Part shown: in pieces, positions 6,054-12,614 of the stretch
Position numbering within the stretch: position 1 is the stretch's first letter
Layout of the letters: every line of letters starts with the position of its first letter
Assembly: GCA_036405975.1 (NCBI GenBank)
Contig: DASWWM010000010.1
Location: 1 to 24,690, forward strand
Direction: 5' to 3'
DNA length: 24,690 bases
Source: VEQN01 sp036405975
Lineage (GTDB): Bacteria > Patescibacteriota > Minisyncoccia > Phycocordibacterales > CAIZLB01
Position numbers and translations under genes: made by a program
Notes under the pieces: model-generated
The model's input: only the letters and a program-made list of their open reading frames with translations
What the model was told of the DNA's origin: nothing
The model's database searches: none

Positions 6054-7745
6054 ATGAAAAAGACAATCAGCATAACAATCGGAAATACACCATTCCATCT
6101 CGAGGAAGACGCATATGCCGCACTCGACAGATACCTCGATTCTGTTCGTGCATACTTCACGACGGACTCCGACGATCAGGAGATCCTGAAAGACATCGAG
6201 AGCCGGATTGCCGAGCGATTCATCGAGTCCGGATCAAAGACTATCACCCTCAGCCAAGTCGAGGAGATCATAAAGGATATGGGAACAGTCGAGCAGCTTG
6301 CGGAAGCGAACGATGAGCCGGCAGAGATGGATCAGAAAAAAAGAAAGACGGTAAGAACCCTTTTCAGGGATCCTGACAATGCAATAGTCGCCGGAATATC
6401 ATCAGGACTTGGGCATTACTTCAACATTGATCCGATCCTCTTCCGAGTCCTCTTCATCGCGCTTACTCTCACAAGCGGAATAGGAATCATCCTGTACATC
6501 ATTCTCTGGATCGTAGTTCCTGAAGCCCAGACCGCTTCGCAAAAGCTTTCCATGCGAGGCAATCCGATAAATCTGAACAGCATGAGAAACATGGCAAGCG
6601 ACGCCATCCGCGACGGAGTATCTAAAGCCCGAAACCCGATCCGAAGATCAGTCAAGTTCATCGAGCGAAACTTTCTCGGATTCATTCGCATCTGCGTCGG
6701 GATCACGCTAGGGATCATATCGTTCGGAGGAATTCTCGCCGCGACAGTCGCAGCAGGAATGGCGCTCTCCGGGTACCCTGTCATACTTTTTGATCCGACA
6801 GTAGCAGCAGTCCTCAGCGGCCCGCTCTTCTTCGCAGCAGCGATCACGCTGTATGCAGCAATCGTAGCACCGCTTGCCTTCGCAGGACTCTGCGCATCAG
6901 ACCTCCTTTTTAAGACAAGCAAGGTCACGAAAGCCAATTCCCTGCTCCTTCTCAGCGTCTGGTTCGTATCGCTTGTCGCAGCCGGAGTGCTCGTCACAAG
7001 CACCGTATTCAGGTCGATCGAAGCCGTTTCGAATGACCCTCGATCAATCCGGGAGACTCGAGCCCTTGAAGTCAGCGAGGCATTCACGAAGATCAAAGCG
7101 AAGGATGTGCATGTGAAGCTTGTGCGAGGAGACCAAGTGCGAATTGAAGCCGAAGGGCAAAAGCGGTCAATCGAAAATCTCAATGTGAAGATTGTCGAGG
7201 GATCACTGGTACTCGAGAACAAAGAGACGGAACAGGAATGCCTTTTCTGCTATACGCCGTCTCCTCAGGTAATCATCACAGTTCCGACAGTATCAGAAGT
7301 AACTCTTGAGAACTCCTCAAGACTCTCAGGGGAAGTATCGGGGCAGTCCCTTTCGCTTGCGCTCCTGAACTCAAGCACGGCCGACCTCAACCTCACGGTA
7401 CAGGGGCTGGATGCCAGGCTCGAGAATGCATCACGGGCGAGCCTCTCAGGAACAGCGACATTCTCAACAAGCACGCTCCGGAACGGCTCACGGATCGAGG
7501 CACAGATGCTCAAGACCGAGAATGCCGTAGTCAATGCAACAAATGGTTCAAGAGCGGAAATTCACGCAACGAAATCACTGTCTGTCGCCGCCTCAAATGC
7601 AAGCCGCGTGGAGTACGCCGGAGGAGCGGTGGCCGAGAAGGAGCTTTCAAGCGGATCACGGATCGTTGACCTCGACGAGGAGCGACGGAAAGAAGAGCAG
7701 GGTCCAGACATTGCTCCTGACGCATCTGACTCACCCGCAAACTAA
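6054..7745 (+). CDS. PspC-domain membrane protein with N-terminal HAAS-like region and C-terminal GIN (DUF2807) beta-helix
   Basis: 563 residues. Residues 1-90 form an acidic helical domain (HLEEDAYAALDRYLDSV, EILKDIESRIAERF, VEEIIKDMG) found before PspC in many envelope-stress proteins. PspC lies at about 100-160 (FRDPDNAIVAGISSGLGHYFNID, then a hydrophobic helix ending VVPEA). Three more hydrophobic segments lie near 205-235, 245-280 and 295-320. The rest (about 340-540) is a repeat-rich GIN/DUF2807 domain with many N-x-S-R steps (ENSSRLSG, ENASRASL, RNGSRIEA, SNASRVEY), expected to form a beta-helix outside the membrane. The tail is acidic. It follows the PadR gene by 5 bp and has no visible Shine-Dalgarno, so translation may depend on coupling. 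Probable role: PadR-controlled envelope stress response; substrate unknown. Confidence 0.9.
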   Translation: MKKTISITIGNTPFHLEEDAYAALDRYLDSVRAYFTTDSDDQEILKDIESRIAERFIESGSKTITLSQVEEIIKDMGTVEQLAEANDEPAEMDQKKRKTVRTLFRDPDNAIVAGISSGLGHYFNIDPILFRVLFIALTLTSGIGIILYIILWIVVPEAQTASQKLSMRGNPINLNSMRNMASDAIRDGVSKARNPIRRSVKFIERNFLGFIRICVGITLGIISFGGILAATVAAGMALSGYPVILFDPTVAAVLSGPLFFAAAITLYAAIVAPLAFAGLCASDLLFKTSKVTKANSLLLLSVWFVSLVAAGVLVTSTVFRSIEAVSNDPRSIRETRALEVSEAFTKIKAKDVHVKLVRGDQVRIEAEGQKRSIENLNVKIVEGSLVLENKETEQECLFCYTPSPQVIITVPTVSEVTLENSSRLSGEVSGQSLSLALLNSSTADLNLTVQGLDARLENASRASLSGTATFSTSTLRNGSRIEAQMLKTENAVVNATNGSRAEIHATKSLSVAASNASRVEYAGGAVAEKELSSGSRIVDLDEERRKEEQGPDIAPDASDSPAN

Positions 7746-7778
7746 GCCGTTGCATTATCCTGCGAGAGGCATAGAATT

Positions 7779-7784
7779 TATAGT
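7779..7784 (+). promoter_or_regulatory. Possible -10 box upstream of the DUF378 gene
   Basis: TATAGT lies about 60 nt before the DUF378 start. A 15-codon frame (ATG at 7789, stop 7834-7836) begins 4 nt after it and might be a leader peptide. No convincing -35 at normal distance. Low certainty. Confidence 0.3.
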
Positions 7785-7843
7785 GCGCATGGCCGACAGA
7801 GGCGAAGCAGGCCATGCAGGTACCTATTACCACTGATAACAGA

Positions 7844-8059
7844 ATGAACATCATGAGAACACTAAACGGACTCGATTGGGTGGCACTTATTCTTACTATC
7901 GTCGGAGGAATCAACTGGGGACTTGTCGGGGCATTCAACTTCAACCTCGTAGACACTGTTCTCGGAGCAGGATCCGCGATCGCGATGATTGTCTACATCC
8001 TCGTGGGATTGAGCGCAATCGTGCTCATTTCTACTGCCGCAAAGCTTTCAAAGGCTTAG
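7844..8059 (+). CDS. DUF378 small membrane protein
   Basis: 71 residues from the ATG at 7844; an ATG at 7853 (MRTLNGLDW) is equally possible. The sequence LNGLDWVALILTIVGGINWGLVGAF followed by NLVDTVLG and a second hydrophobic helix (AIAMIVYILVGLSAIVLI) is the DUF378/YuzA pattern of two membrane helices. Function of the family is not established. It follows the PspC gene by about 100 bp and is closed by a hairpin terminator at 8105-8131. It may share the envelope theme of its neighbours but this is only context. Confidence 0.88.
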   Translation: MNIMRTLNGLDWVALILTIVGGINWGLVGAFNFNLVDTVLGAGSAIAMIVYILVGLSAIVLISTAAKLSKA

Positions 8060-8104
8060 GCGACTCTGTCAGAGCTGGACGACCAGCATATCTCAATGAA
8101 GAAG

Positions 8105-8131
8105 CAGCCTGGGACCACCGGGCTGTTTTTT
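8105..8131 (+). terminator. Rho-independent terminator of the DUF378 unit
   Basis: An 8-bp stem with one G-T wobble (8105-8112 with 8118-8125), loop GACCA, is followed by six T. Confidence 0.8.
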
Positions 8132-8176
8132 CAATTCAGGGCATTACTTTATATGAGAGAAATTCATCTTTCGGAA

Positions 8177-8206
8177 TTGGCAGCTGGGGATCCGGCGGTG
8201 TAGTAT
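8177..8206 (+). promoter_or_regulatory. Promoter of the DUF5069 gene
   Basis: TTGGCA (8177-8182), an 18-nt spacer and TAGTAT (8201-8206) preceded by TG. The predicted start near 8213 gives a leader of about 23 nt, which contains the inverted repeat GGTTA (8212-8216) and TAACC (8223-8227). Confidence 0.5.
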
Positions 8207-8235
8207 GAACGGGTTAACCACGTAACCTAAACACC

Positions 8236-8676
8236 ATGATCAAAGAAGGAAAAGACCTTACGCAAGAAGCTCCACGATCTCCAAAGGAACGGATCCTTGG
8301 ATTCGCAGTCATTGCTCGAACTATCGACAAGTGCAGAGCAAAGCTTTGGGGCAATATTGGCGAATACCACTTTGACTGCCCGTTGGACAATATGCTCTTT
8401 GGATTCAAGGGCATCAAAGGAGATGACTTCAAGGATTTCGTACAGGAAGGCCGCACTGACGAGGAGATCGCTCATTGGGTAAAGGAGAATGGCGAATCAA
8501 GAACCGATGCGGAAATAAAAGCGTGGTCAGACGCCTCACTTGAGACGTATTATGTAAACGATCCGGAGAAGAGCGAATGGTTCCGCGGAGAATGCGAAAG
8601 ACTCGGCCTTGATCCTGAGACGACCACCCTCTTCGACATGCTCGATGTGGACGACGCTCAGGCATTTGCGAAATAG
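8236..8676 (+). CDS. DUF5069-domain protein
   Basis: 146 residues. The N-terminal half matches the DUF5069 pattern: DLTQEAPRSPKERILGF (about 7-23), IDKCRAKLWGNIGEYHFDCPLD (about 30-51) and a following FGFKGIKGDDF. The C-terminal half is a charged region with EEIAHWVKENG and a Trp/Asp-rich end (WFRGECERLGLDPETTTLFDMLDVDD). No signal peptide or membrane segment, so it is cytoplasmic. The family is widespread but its activity is not established. It has its own promoter; the promoter of the cysteine-rich micro-gene begins just after its stop codon. Confidence 0.85.
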   Translation: MIKEGKDLTQEAPRSPKERILGFAVIARTIDKCRAKLWGNIGEYHFDCPLDNMLFGFKGIKGDDFKDFVQEGRTDEEIAHWVKENGESRTDAEIKAWSDASLETYYVNDPEKSEWFRGECERLGLDPETTTLFDMLDVDDAQAFAK

Positions 8677-8683
8677 CAGTCAA

Positions 8684-8713
8684 TTGACCGAGTCCCGTGC
8701 ACGGGTGTAGAAT
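8684..8713 (+). promoter_or_regulatory. Promoter with a palindromic spacer in front of the cysteine-rich micro-gene
   Basis: TTGACC (8684-8689), an 18-nt spacer and TAGAAT (8708-8713), then 6 nt to the ATG, one of the best promoters in the window. The spacer contains the perfect 12-bp palindrome CCCGTGCACGGG (8694-8705). A dyad between -35 and -10 is the place where MerR-type activators bind, though their spacers are usually 19-20 bp; a repressor is equally possible. Confidence 0.65.
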
Positions 8714-8719
8714 TGCAGC

Positions 8720-8788
8720 ATGAAAGCCATCAACAATACATGCTGTGCATGCGAACTTCCGATCGGAGGCCATTGTTGCTGTTGCTAA
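8720..8788 (+). CDS. Cysteine-rich microprotein (22 aa)
   Basis: The frame from the ATG at 8720 to TAA at 8786-8788 encodes MKAINNTCCACELPIGGH followed by four cysteines. Seven of 22 residues are Cys (C8, C9, C11, C19-C22) with one His (H18), arranged as C-C-x-C, seven residues, H-C-C-C-C. This would bind a soft metal or form disulfides. The gene has a near-consensus promoter whose -10 is exactly 6 nt before the ATG and a strong terminator 17 nt after the stop, so promoter, frame and terminator coincide. I do not recognise the family. A metallothionein-like or metal-relay role is inferred from composition; chance remains possible because the frame is short. Confidence 0.6.
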   Translation: MKAINNTCCACELPIGGHCCCC

Positions 8789-8804
8789 ACCCTACGGTGC
8801 ACGG

Positions 8805-8829
8805 AAGCCTCCCATGCGGAGGCTTTTTT
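8805..8829 (+). terminator. Terminator of the cysteine-rich micro-gene
   Basis: An 8-bp perfect stem (AAGCCTCC, 8805-8812, with 8818-8825), loop CATGC and a run of six T (8824-8829). Confidence 0.85.
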
Positions 8830-8888
8830 GTTTCAAAATTCAGAAACGCAAGCACGCGAATCAACCAAAAACCGAAGATTAGTTCTTT

Positions 8889-9362
8889 ATGACAGCATCA
8901 TACCCGCCCTCACGGGCACAACATACCAGCGAAATCGTTCCGCTCGACATGCGCGGCAGAGCAGTCACCTTGTTCATTTTCGACTGCCAGCGCAGAGGCT
9001 TCGGTCCCTGCGGGTACAATATGCTCAATCGCATCATTGCCCCAAAGACCCAAGATGACAAATCGCGCGAAACGCATGGCTGGTGGATCAGAACGCTGAG
9101 TCCCGAGGAGCTCGAGCGGATTCCGGACCACTGGACCGGCAAAGTGATCCAGTGGAAGCTCAAGGAAAAGCGACGCCGAGCATGGCATGTTCCATGCTAC
9201 GACACGCGTACCCGGAAAACATCCTGGCTTTCGCTCGACAGCCGGATAGGCGCAGCATATGCCACGCCTGTTCAGTTCCTTCCGCCGAGCATGAAGATAA
9301 TCCCGCCTCAGATGGCAGAACCGGCCGACCAGAATTGGTGCGGACCGATTCCTCGGCGATAG
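8889..9362 (+). CDS. Hypothetical protein (157 aa)
   Basis: The frame starts at an ATG at 8889 and ends just before a strong terminator. The protein is basic and tryptophan-rich (HGWWIRTLSPEEL, IPDHWTGKVIQWKLKEKRRRAWHVPCYD), with no signal peptide or membrane helix. An antisense frame of similar size exists, but the plus frame is preferred because its product has a normal composition and ends in register with the terminator at 9373-9420. The upstream region contains only a weak -10-like sequence. I do not recognise the family and give no function. Confidence 0.6.
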   Translation: MTASYPPSRAQHTSEIVPLDMRGRAVTLFIFDCQRRGFGPCGYNMLNRIIAPKTQDDKSRETHGWWIRTLSPEELERIPDHWTGKVIQWKLKEKRRRAWHVPCYDTRTRKTSWLSLDSRIGAAYATPVQFLPPSMKIIPPQMAEPADQNWCGPIPRR

Positions 9363-9372
9363 GATTTTATTC

Positions 9373-9420
9373 GGGCCGGCACGCACTTTTGTGATTCAAA
9401 GTGTGCGTGCCGGCCCTTTT
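9373..9420. terminator. Strong bidirectional terminator between convergent genes
   Basis: A perfect 14-bp GC-rich stem (9373-9386 with 9403-9416), followed by TTTT on the plus strand. It separates the hypothetical gene from the convergent TrmB-like gene, whose stop is six bases beyond. Confidence 0.85.
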
Positions 9421-9425
9421 ATTTG

Positions 9426-10160
9426 CTAGAGCCTGCCATGAAGCAGCCTGAAGATCTTCTTCTGGAACTCCGCGATCTTGTCATTGTCCACGACTATCAC
9501 GGACTTGGTCCCGTAGTCGATCAGCGCAACCTTGCTTCCGTAAATCACCTGCGTAATTTCCAAATCGAACAGGTCGGAATCTTTTGGCACCGACCGCACT
9601 GACTTGCCCAGCTTCTTGGAGGTCACGCTCAGCGACTTGTCGTCAGTGATCACGAGTCGCTCAAGACCCTTGGCATCGCGCACCCGCCTGTAATTTTTCG
9701 GAAGGTATTTTCCCTTGGACAGCGTAAGCGCAGAGCTGTAACGATAATATACATCATCCTTCTTCAGAGTCTGTACAACGTCCATGAATACTGCCCGGAC
9801 AGCTGCCAGACCTTCCGAGAACGTGACGGTCGGCTTCTTGTCCCTCATCGAATACCTTTCATGCAAAGCATGAATTTCTGCATTGAAATCATCTTCCATT
9901 TCCTCGAATATCTCCTCAAGCTTCTTGGGAGACTCCGGAACGTACACTTTCTGCTTCCCTTTCGGCATGACCTTGGCCAGGCCGGCATCAATCAGGCTTG
10001 CCACGGCCTTGTATGCTTCAGGCCGATGAAGGCCGGTCTTCCTGACAATATCAGACATTGATGCCTGTCCAGCATCAATAAGAGTTGCATATGTCTCGCT
10101 TTCAGCATGAGAGAACCCCATCCGCTCAAGCACTTTTTTCTTACCCTTCAGTCTTTTCAT
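9426..10160 (-). CDS. TrmB-like transcriptional regulator
   Basis: 244 residues from the ATG at 10160. The N-terminal winged helix (about 8-75) reads LERMGFSHAESETYATLIDAG, MSDIVRKTGLHRPEAYKAVASLIDAGL and KGKQKVYVPE, the TrmB pattern. A charged linker helix (about 80-105) leads to a C-terminal domain (about 110-240) with alternating strands (VYYRYSSAL, LERLVITD, ITQVIYGSKVALIDYGTKSVIVVDN), as in TrmB-like proteins of archaea and Patescibacteria. A longer frame to 10265 adds residues without family resemblance and was rejected. Ligand and targets are unknown. The divergent neighbour is the HAD-like gene, with a 170-bp gap that could hold the operator. Confidence 0.85.
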   Translation of the reverse strand: MKRLKGKKKVLERMGFSHAESETYATLIDAGQASMSDIVRKTGLHRPEAYKAVASLIDAGLAKVMPKGKQKVYVPESPKKLEEIFEEMEDDFNAEIHALHERYSMRDKKPTVTFSEGLAAVRAVFMDVVQTLKKDDVYYRYSSALTLSKGKYLPKNYRRVRDAKGLERLVITDDKSLSVTSKKLGKSVRSVPKDSDLFDLEITQVIYGSKVALIDYGTKSVIVVDNDKIAEFQKKIFRLLHGRL

Positions 10161-10330
10161 AGTTTGTAATAATTTAATACAACTCACTATCACATGTAAA
10201 CCGCTCAAAATCAAACGATTCTGGAATAACCCACAAAAGATGTACAGAATCGCCCAATGTTTCAATTAAAGATGCCTATGCAACCTCATACTGATACAGG
10301 AATCGATATTTGATAACCGCATACAACCAT

Positions 10331-10843
10331 ATGAAAAAACTAGAAATACTGGGAATAGACATTGGCAATACGATCATCGACGGCAGCTTGGCAGACAAGC
10401 CTGCGTATCCTGACGCCGTGCGCGTCATCCGCAGGCTGCTTTCCGAGCGCTTTTCGCCCGAGAGAACGCATCTGATTTCAAAAGTGAATGAAGAGCAGCA
10501 CGCCCGGGTTGTCAGATGGCTGCAAGACAATGACTTCTTCGCTGTGACAGGACTGCTTCCGGAAAACCTGCACTTCTGTCCTGAACGGGCAGATAAGGCT
10601 GCCATCTGCGACAGGCTCGGCGTGACGCATCATATCGACGACCGTCCCGAGGTTCACTACCACCTCCAGGGTATCGTCGAGCATCGGTATATGTTCAGGC
10701 ATGGCCTCAATACCGACTCGCCTGACCCTGACTTTCTCAAGGAAAGAGAAGGATTCATGGAGAGGCTTACCGGCGTTGAGCTCGTCACAAGCTGGAAAAA
10801 GGTCGAAGAGATTCTTCTGCCGTTCAGACTTGCGAGCGAATGA
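10331..10843 (+). CDS. HAD-superfamily-like protein
   Basis: 170 residues from the ATG at 10331 (a TTG at 10310 is less likely). Motif I is LGIDIGNTIID, where the nucleophile position is D10 but the usual second Asp (D-x-D) is Gly12. Later come HLISKVNEEQ (about 48-57, Ser50/Lys51 at the motif II region), ENLHFCPERADKAAICDRLGV with Lys89, and HHIDDRPE with D103/D104 as motif IV. This matches a family of HAD-like proteins of unknown substrate that keep the fold and acidic pair. Loss of the general acid suggests slow or altered phosphatase activity. Cytoplasmic. It ends near a hairpin that recurs 1 kb downstream. Confidence 0.75.
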   Translation: MKKLEILGIDIGNTIIDGSLADKPAYPDAVRVIRRLLSERFSPERTHLISKVNEEQHARVVRWLQDNDFFAVTGLLPENLHFCPERADKAAICDRLGVTHHIDDRPEVHYHLQGIVEHRYMFRHGLNTDSPDPDFLKEREGFMERLTGVELVTSWKKVEEILLPFRLASE

Positions 10844-10859
10844 ATGTCTCGCGCATGAA

Positions 10860-10893
10860 AAAGGCCGCTTGCATAAGAACTTGCAAGCGGCCT
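10860..10893. terminator. Terminator hairpin, first copy of a 34-nt duplicated element
   Basis: An 11-bp stem starting GGCCGCTTGCA closes on TGCAAGCGGCC. Read on the minus strand the stem is followed by TTTTT, so it best terminates the minus-strand gene ending at 10932; the plus side has only a short T run. All 34 bases recur exactly at 11907-11940. Confidence 0.8.
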
Positions 10894-10931
10894 CATTATT
10901 TCATTCACCTATTCACTTTTTCTGTATCGGG

Positions 10932-11525
10932 CTAGATTTTCGCAGCCGTTGAAGCCCGGATGATTCCCTTGATGTTATATGTCTGCCAGACATTGCTGCT
11001 GAGCGCCTCGACGGGCACAAGAGTTCCCGACACCTTGATTCGAGTGCCGGTAGCGAAGCTGAGGATCGCATCCTTCCCTGCCAATCCTGTCAGATCAAGC
11101 GCATAGTACGCGCCATTATCAGCCTTAAGTCCGAGGGCACATTCCATGGTCTGGATTCCGCCAGCATTCTTCTTTGGAAGACATAGATATTCTCCCTGTA
11201 CTGAGACCTGCTGCTGACCGCTCACATTCGCAGCCGGAACCGAAGGTTTCGGCTGCTGTGCCGGGCTGTTCGTGGCAGAGCCGATTGTGATACCGGCATC
11301 GATAGAAGCGCTTCCGTTGACGCTCGCAGCAGAGCCCGTTGAACCCTCCGAGAACTGCCCGCTGCCGTATATGCCATGATCCATTCCGGCATGCATATCG
11401 GCATCAGCCTCAGTCTGAACTGCAATCTTGTTTTTATTCTGCACATATACCGTTCCGCCAATGGCAAGAGCTGCGATGACGGCGATAGCGATTGGCAATA
11501 CGAATCCTTTTGATGTTGTTTTCAT
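10932..11525 (-). CDS. Secreted or membrane-anchored protein with a C-terminal beta-rich domain
   Basis: 197 residues. It starts MKTTSKGFVLPIAIAVIAAL, a positively charged start and membrane helix (about 8-28), possibly pilin-like in the GFVLPI step. Residues about 40-110 are low complexity (Gly, Ser, Ala, Gln, with a short Met/His stretch DADMHAGMDHG). The C-terminal 90 residues (VQGEYLCLPKKN, MECALGLKADNGAYYALDL, GTRIKVSGTLVPVEAL) look like a small OB-fold-like beta domain with two cysteines. Function unknown; family not certain. It shares the strand with the next small membrane gene upstream (42-bp gap). No clear -10 lies at leaderless distance, so it may be co-transcribed. Confidence 0.8.
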   Translation of the reverse strand: MKTTSKGFVLPIAIAVIAALAIGGTVYVQNKNKIAVQTEADADMHAGMDHGIYGSGQFSEGSTGSAASVNGSASIDAGITIGSATNSPAQQPKPSVPAANVSGQQQVSVQGEYLCLPKKNAGGIQTMECALGLKADNGAYYALDLTGLAGKDAILSFATGTRIKVSGTLVPVEALSSNVWQTYNIKGIIRASTAAKI

Positions 11526-11566
11526 GATAGCGGAGTTATTGATTTGATATTAAATGCACTGACAGA

Positions 11567-11851
11567 TTATTTCGAATGACTGCCATTGTTGCTCTTGCCC
11601 CACTGCCATCGCGGTGATTCGCCCTTCTTGTATCCGATCCGGATCAAGGCGATGGTAGACAAGACGATTGGCAAGAAGAATGTGAATGCGAATTCTGCTG
11701 GCGAAGATTCAGGGCCGACCGATAAGGCTGCAGCGGCAACGATGAGCACATACAATGCCACTGCAGCCCATCCCTGCCATGTGACCGGCGTCCATCCCCA
11801 GCCGTATGTCTTTCTGGCAAACCAGATCTGTTTTTGCTCGTTTTTTTCCAT
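11567..11851 (-). CDS. Small two-helix membrane protein with YGWGW motif
   Basis: 94 residues. The start region FARKTYGWGWTPVTWQGW is a signature of a small uncharacterised membrane family often seen in Patescibacteria. Two hydrophobic helices follow (about 28-48 and 54-70), then a charged tail (YKKGESPRWQWGKSN). TATACT lies 6 nt before the ATG, so the start is leaderless. It could be co-transcribed with the gene at 10932-11525. No function is known to me. Confidence 0.85.
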   Translation of the reverse strand: MEKNEQKQIWFARKTYGWGWTPVTWQGWAAVALYVLIVAAAALSVGPESSPAEFAFTFFLPIVLSTIALIRIGYKKGESPRWQWGKSNNGSHSK

Positions 11852-11857
11852 ACATAT

Positions 11858-11863
11858 AGTATA
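11858..11863 (-). promoter_or_regulatory. -10 box of the YGWGW membrane gene (leaderless)
   Basis: TATACT on the minus strand, 6 nt before the ATG at 11851. Confidence 0.6.
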
Positions 11864-11906
11864 GACGACTCAAGTCTTCATGTCTTTCAAGCCGACGCTC
11901 AAAACC

Positions 11907-11940
11907 AAAGGCCGCTTGCATAAGAACTTGCAAGCGGCCT
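11907..11940. terminator. Second copy of the duplicated terminator hairpin
   Basis: Identical over 34 nt to 10860-10893. Here the plus-strand side has TTTT and the minus-strand side has TTTTGG. It lies 3' of the minus-strand gene ending at 11990 and upstream of the gene at 11567-11851. Confidence 0.75.
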
Positions 11941-11989
11941 TTTAATATTCATGCGAGTCAGGCATCACGATGCTTGGACCCAGCCTATC

Positions 11990-12562
11990 TTATTTGCCTT
12001 TTCTCAGCGCCTTCACAACTGCGCCGATGACAACCAAGACAATGAGAGCGGCTCCTGCCTTCACGAGAAGATTCGGACCGTCTTCCCCCTGTGCCCCTGC
12101 AGGCGTCTCAGCGACAGGCACTTTCCCTTCGCCCAATGCGGCAAGGTCATTTTCAGCATCAGCAAGAAGGAATGTCCTGCTGCACAAGTTTATGTGCAGG
12201 TCTCCAGGAGTGCCGGTTTCCAGCTGCTCATTGAGCATATATGCATATACGAGGTATTCCTTTCCCGTCTCAGGGTCCCAACCGCAGGCAGCGCTGTCAT
12301 TGGGTGTATGAGCGGTTATGGTTTTTGTATTCGGGCCTTTCCATGTCTTTGAAACATCGAACGTGAGCACCTTTCCGTTTTCAACGGGAGTGCTGCTTAC
12401 GAACGTTCCGGCAAATACCGCGCTCGCTCCGGCAAGGGCGTCTTCGTTCAAGTCAGGCTGCATGATACAGCTGCAGGCAGAAGCCCCTGACGGGATGAGT
12501 AAAGGTGCGAAGGCGAACGCGCAGACAAGCGCGAGGGCCAGAATTTTTTTGGCATTTTTCAT
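11990..12562 (-). CDS. Secreted NTR/TIMP-like protein with C-terminal membrane anchor
   Basis: 190 residues. A classic signal peptide ends SGASA just before CSC (Cys30, Cys32), the N-terminal Cys-x-Cys of the netrin/TIMP-like fold. Further features are ASAVFAGTFVSS, LTFDVSKTWKG, SAACGWDPETGKEYLVYAY and LHINLCSRT, typical of bacterial members of this fold, with further cysteines for disulfides. A Pro/Glu/Gly linker precedes a C-terminal membrane helix (about 167-184) and a basic tail, a common anchor arrangement. It is probably exposed on the cell surface. TATACT lies 6 nt before the ATG. Protease inhibition is not implied; function is unknown in bacteria. Confidence 0.82.
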   Translation of the reverse strand: MKNAKKILALALVCAFAFAPLLIPSGASACSCIMQPDLNEDALAGASAVFAGTFVSSTPVENGKVLTFDVSKTWKGPNTKTITAHTPNDSAACGWDPETGKEYLVYAYMLNEQLETGTPGDLHINLCSRTFLLADAENDLAALGEGKVPVAETPAGAQGEDGPNLLVKAGAALIVLVVIGAVVKALRKGK

Positions 12563-12568
12563 ACCCTG

Positions 12569-12591
12569 AGTATACCATTTTGAAAACGGCC
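12569..12591 (-). promoter_or_regulatory. Leaderless promoter with the box shared with the glycosyltransferase promoter
   Basis: TATACT (12569-12574) lies 6 nt before the ATG at 12562. Upstream, 12571-12591 matches 1392-1412 at 20 of 21 bases, including GGCCGTTTTCAAAA. Confidence 0.65.
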
Positions 12592-12614
12592 CCGCATGAA
12601 GAGCTGGACCGACG

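Noticed and set aside
6416..7222. Long minus-strand frame opposite the PspC gene
   Set aside because: Ser/Arg/Thr-rich product without domain signs; the plus strand has clear PadR/PspC/GIN motifs and operon spacing.
7789..7836. 15-codon frame upstream of DUF378 as a leader peptide
   Set aside because: Only 4 nt from a lone -10-like box, no matching -35, no regulatory codon run.
8910..9386. Minus-strand frame opposite the hypothetical gene at 8889-9362
   Set aside because: It runs into the terminator hairpin and has no promoter; the plus frame ends in register before the terminator. Neither is certain.
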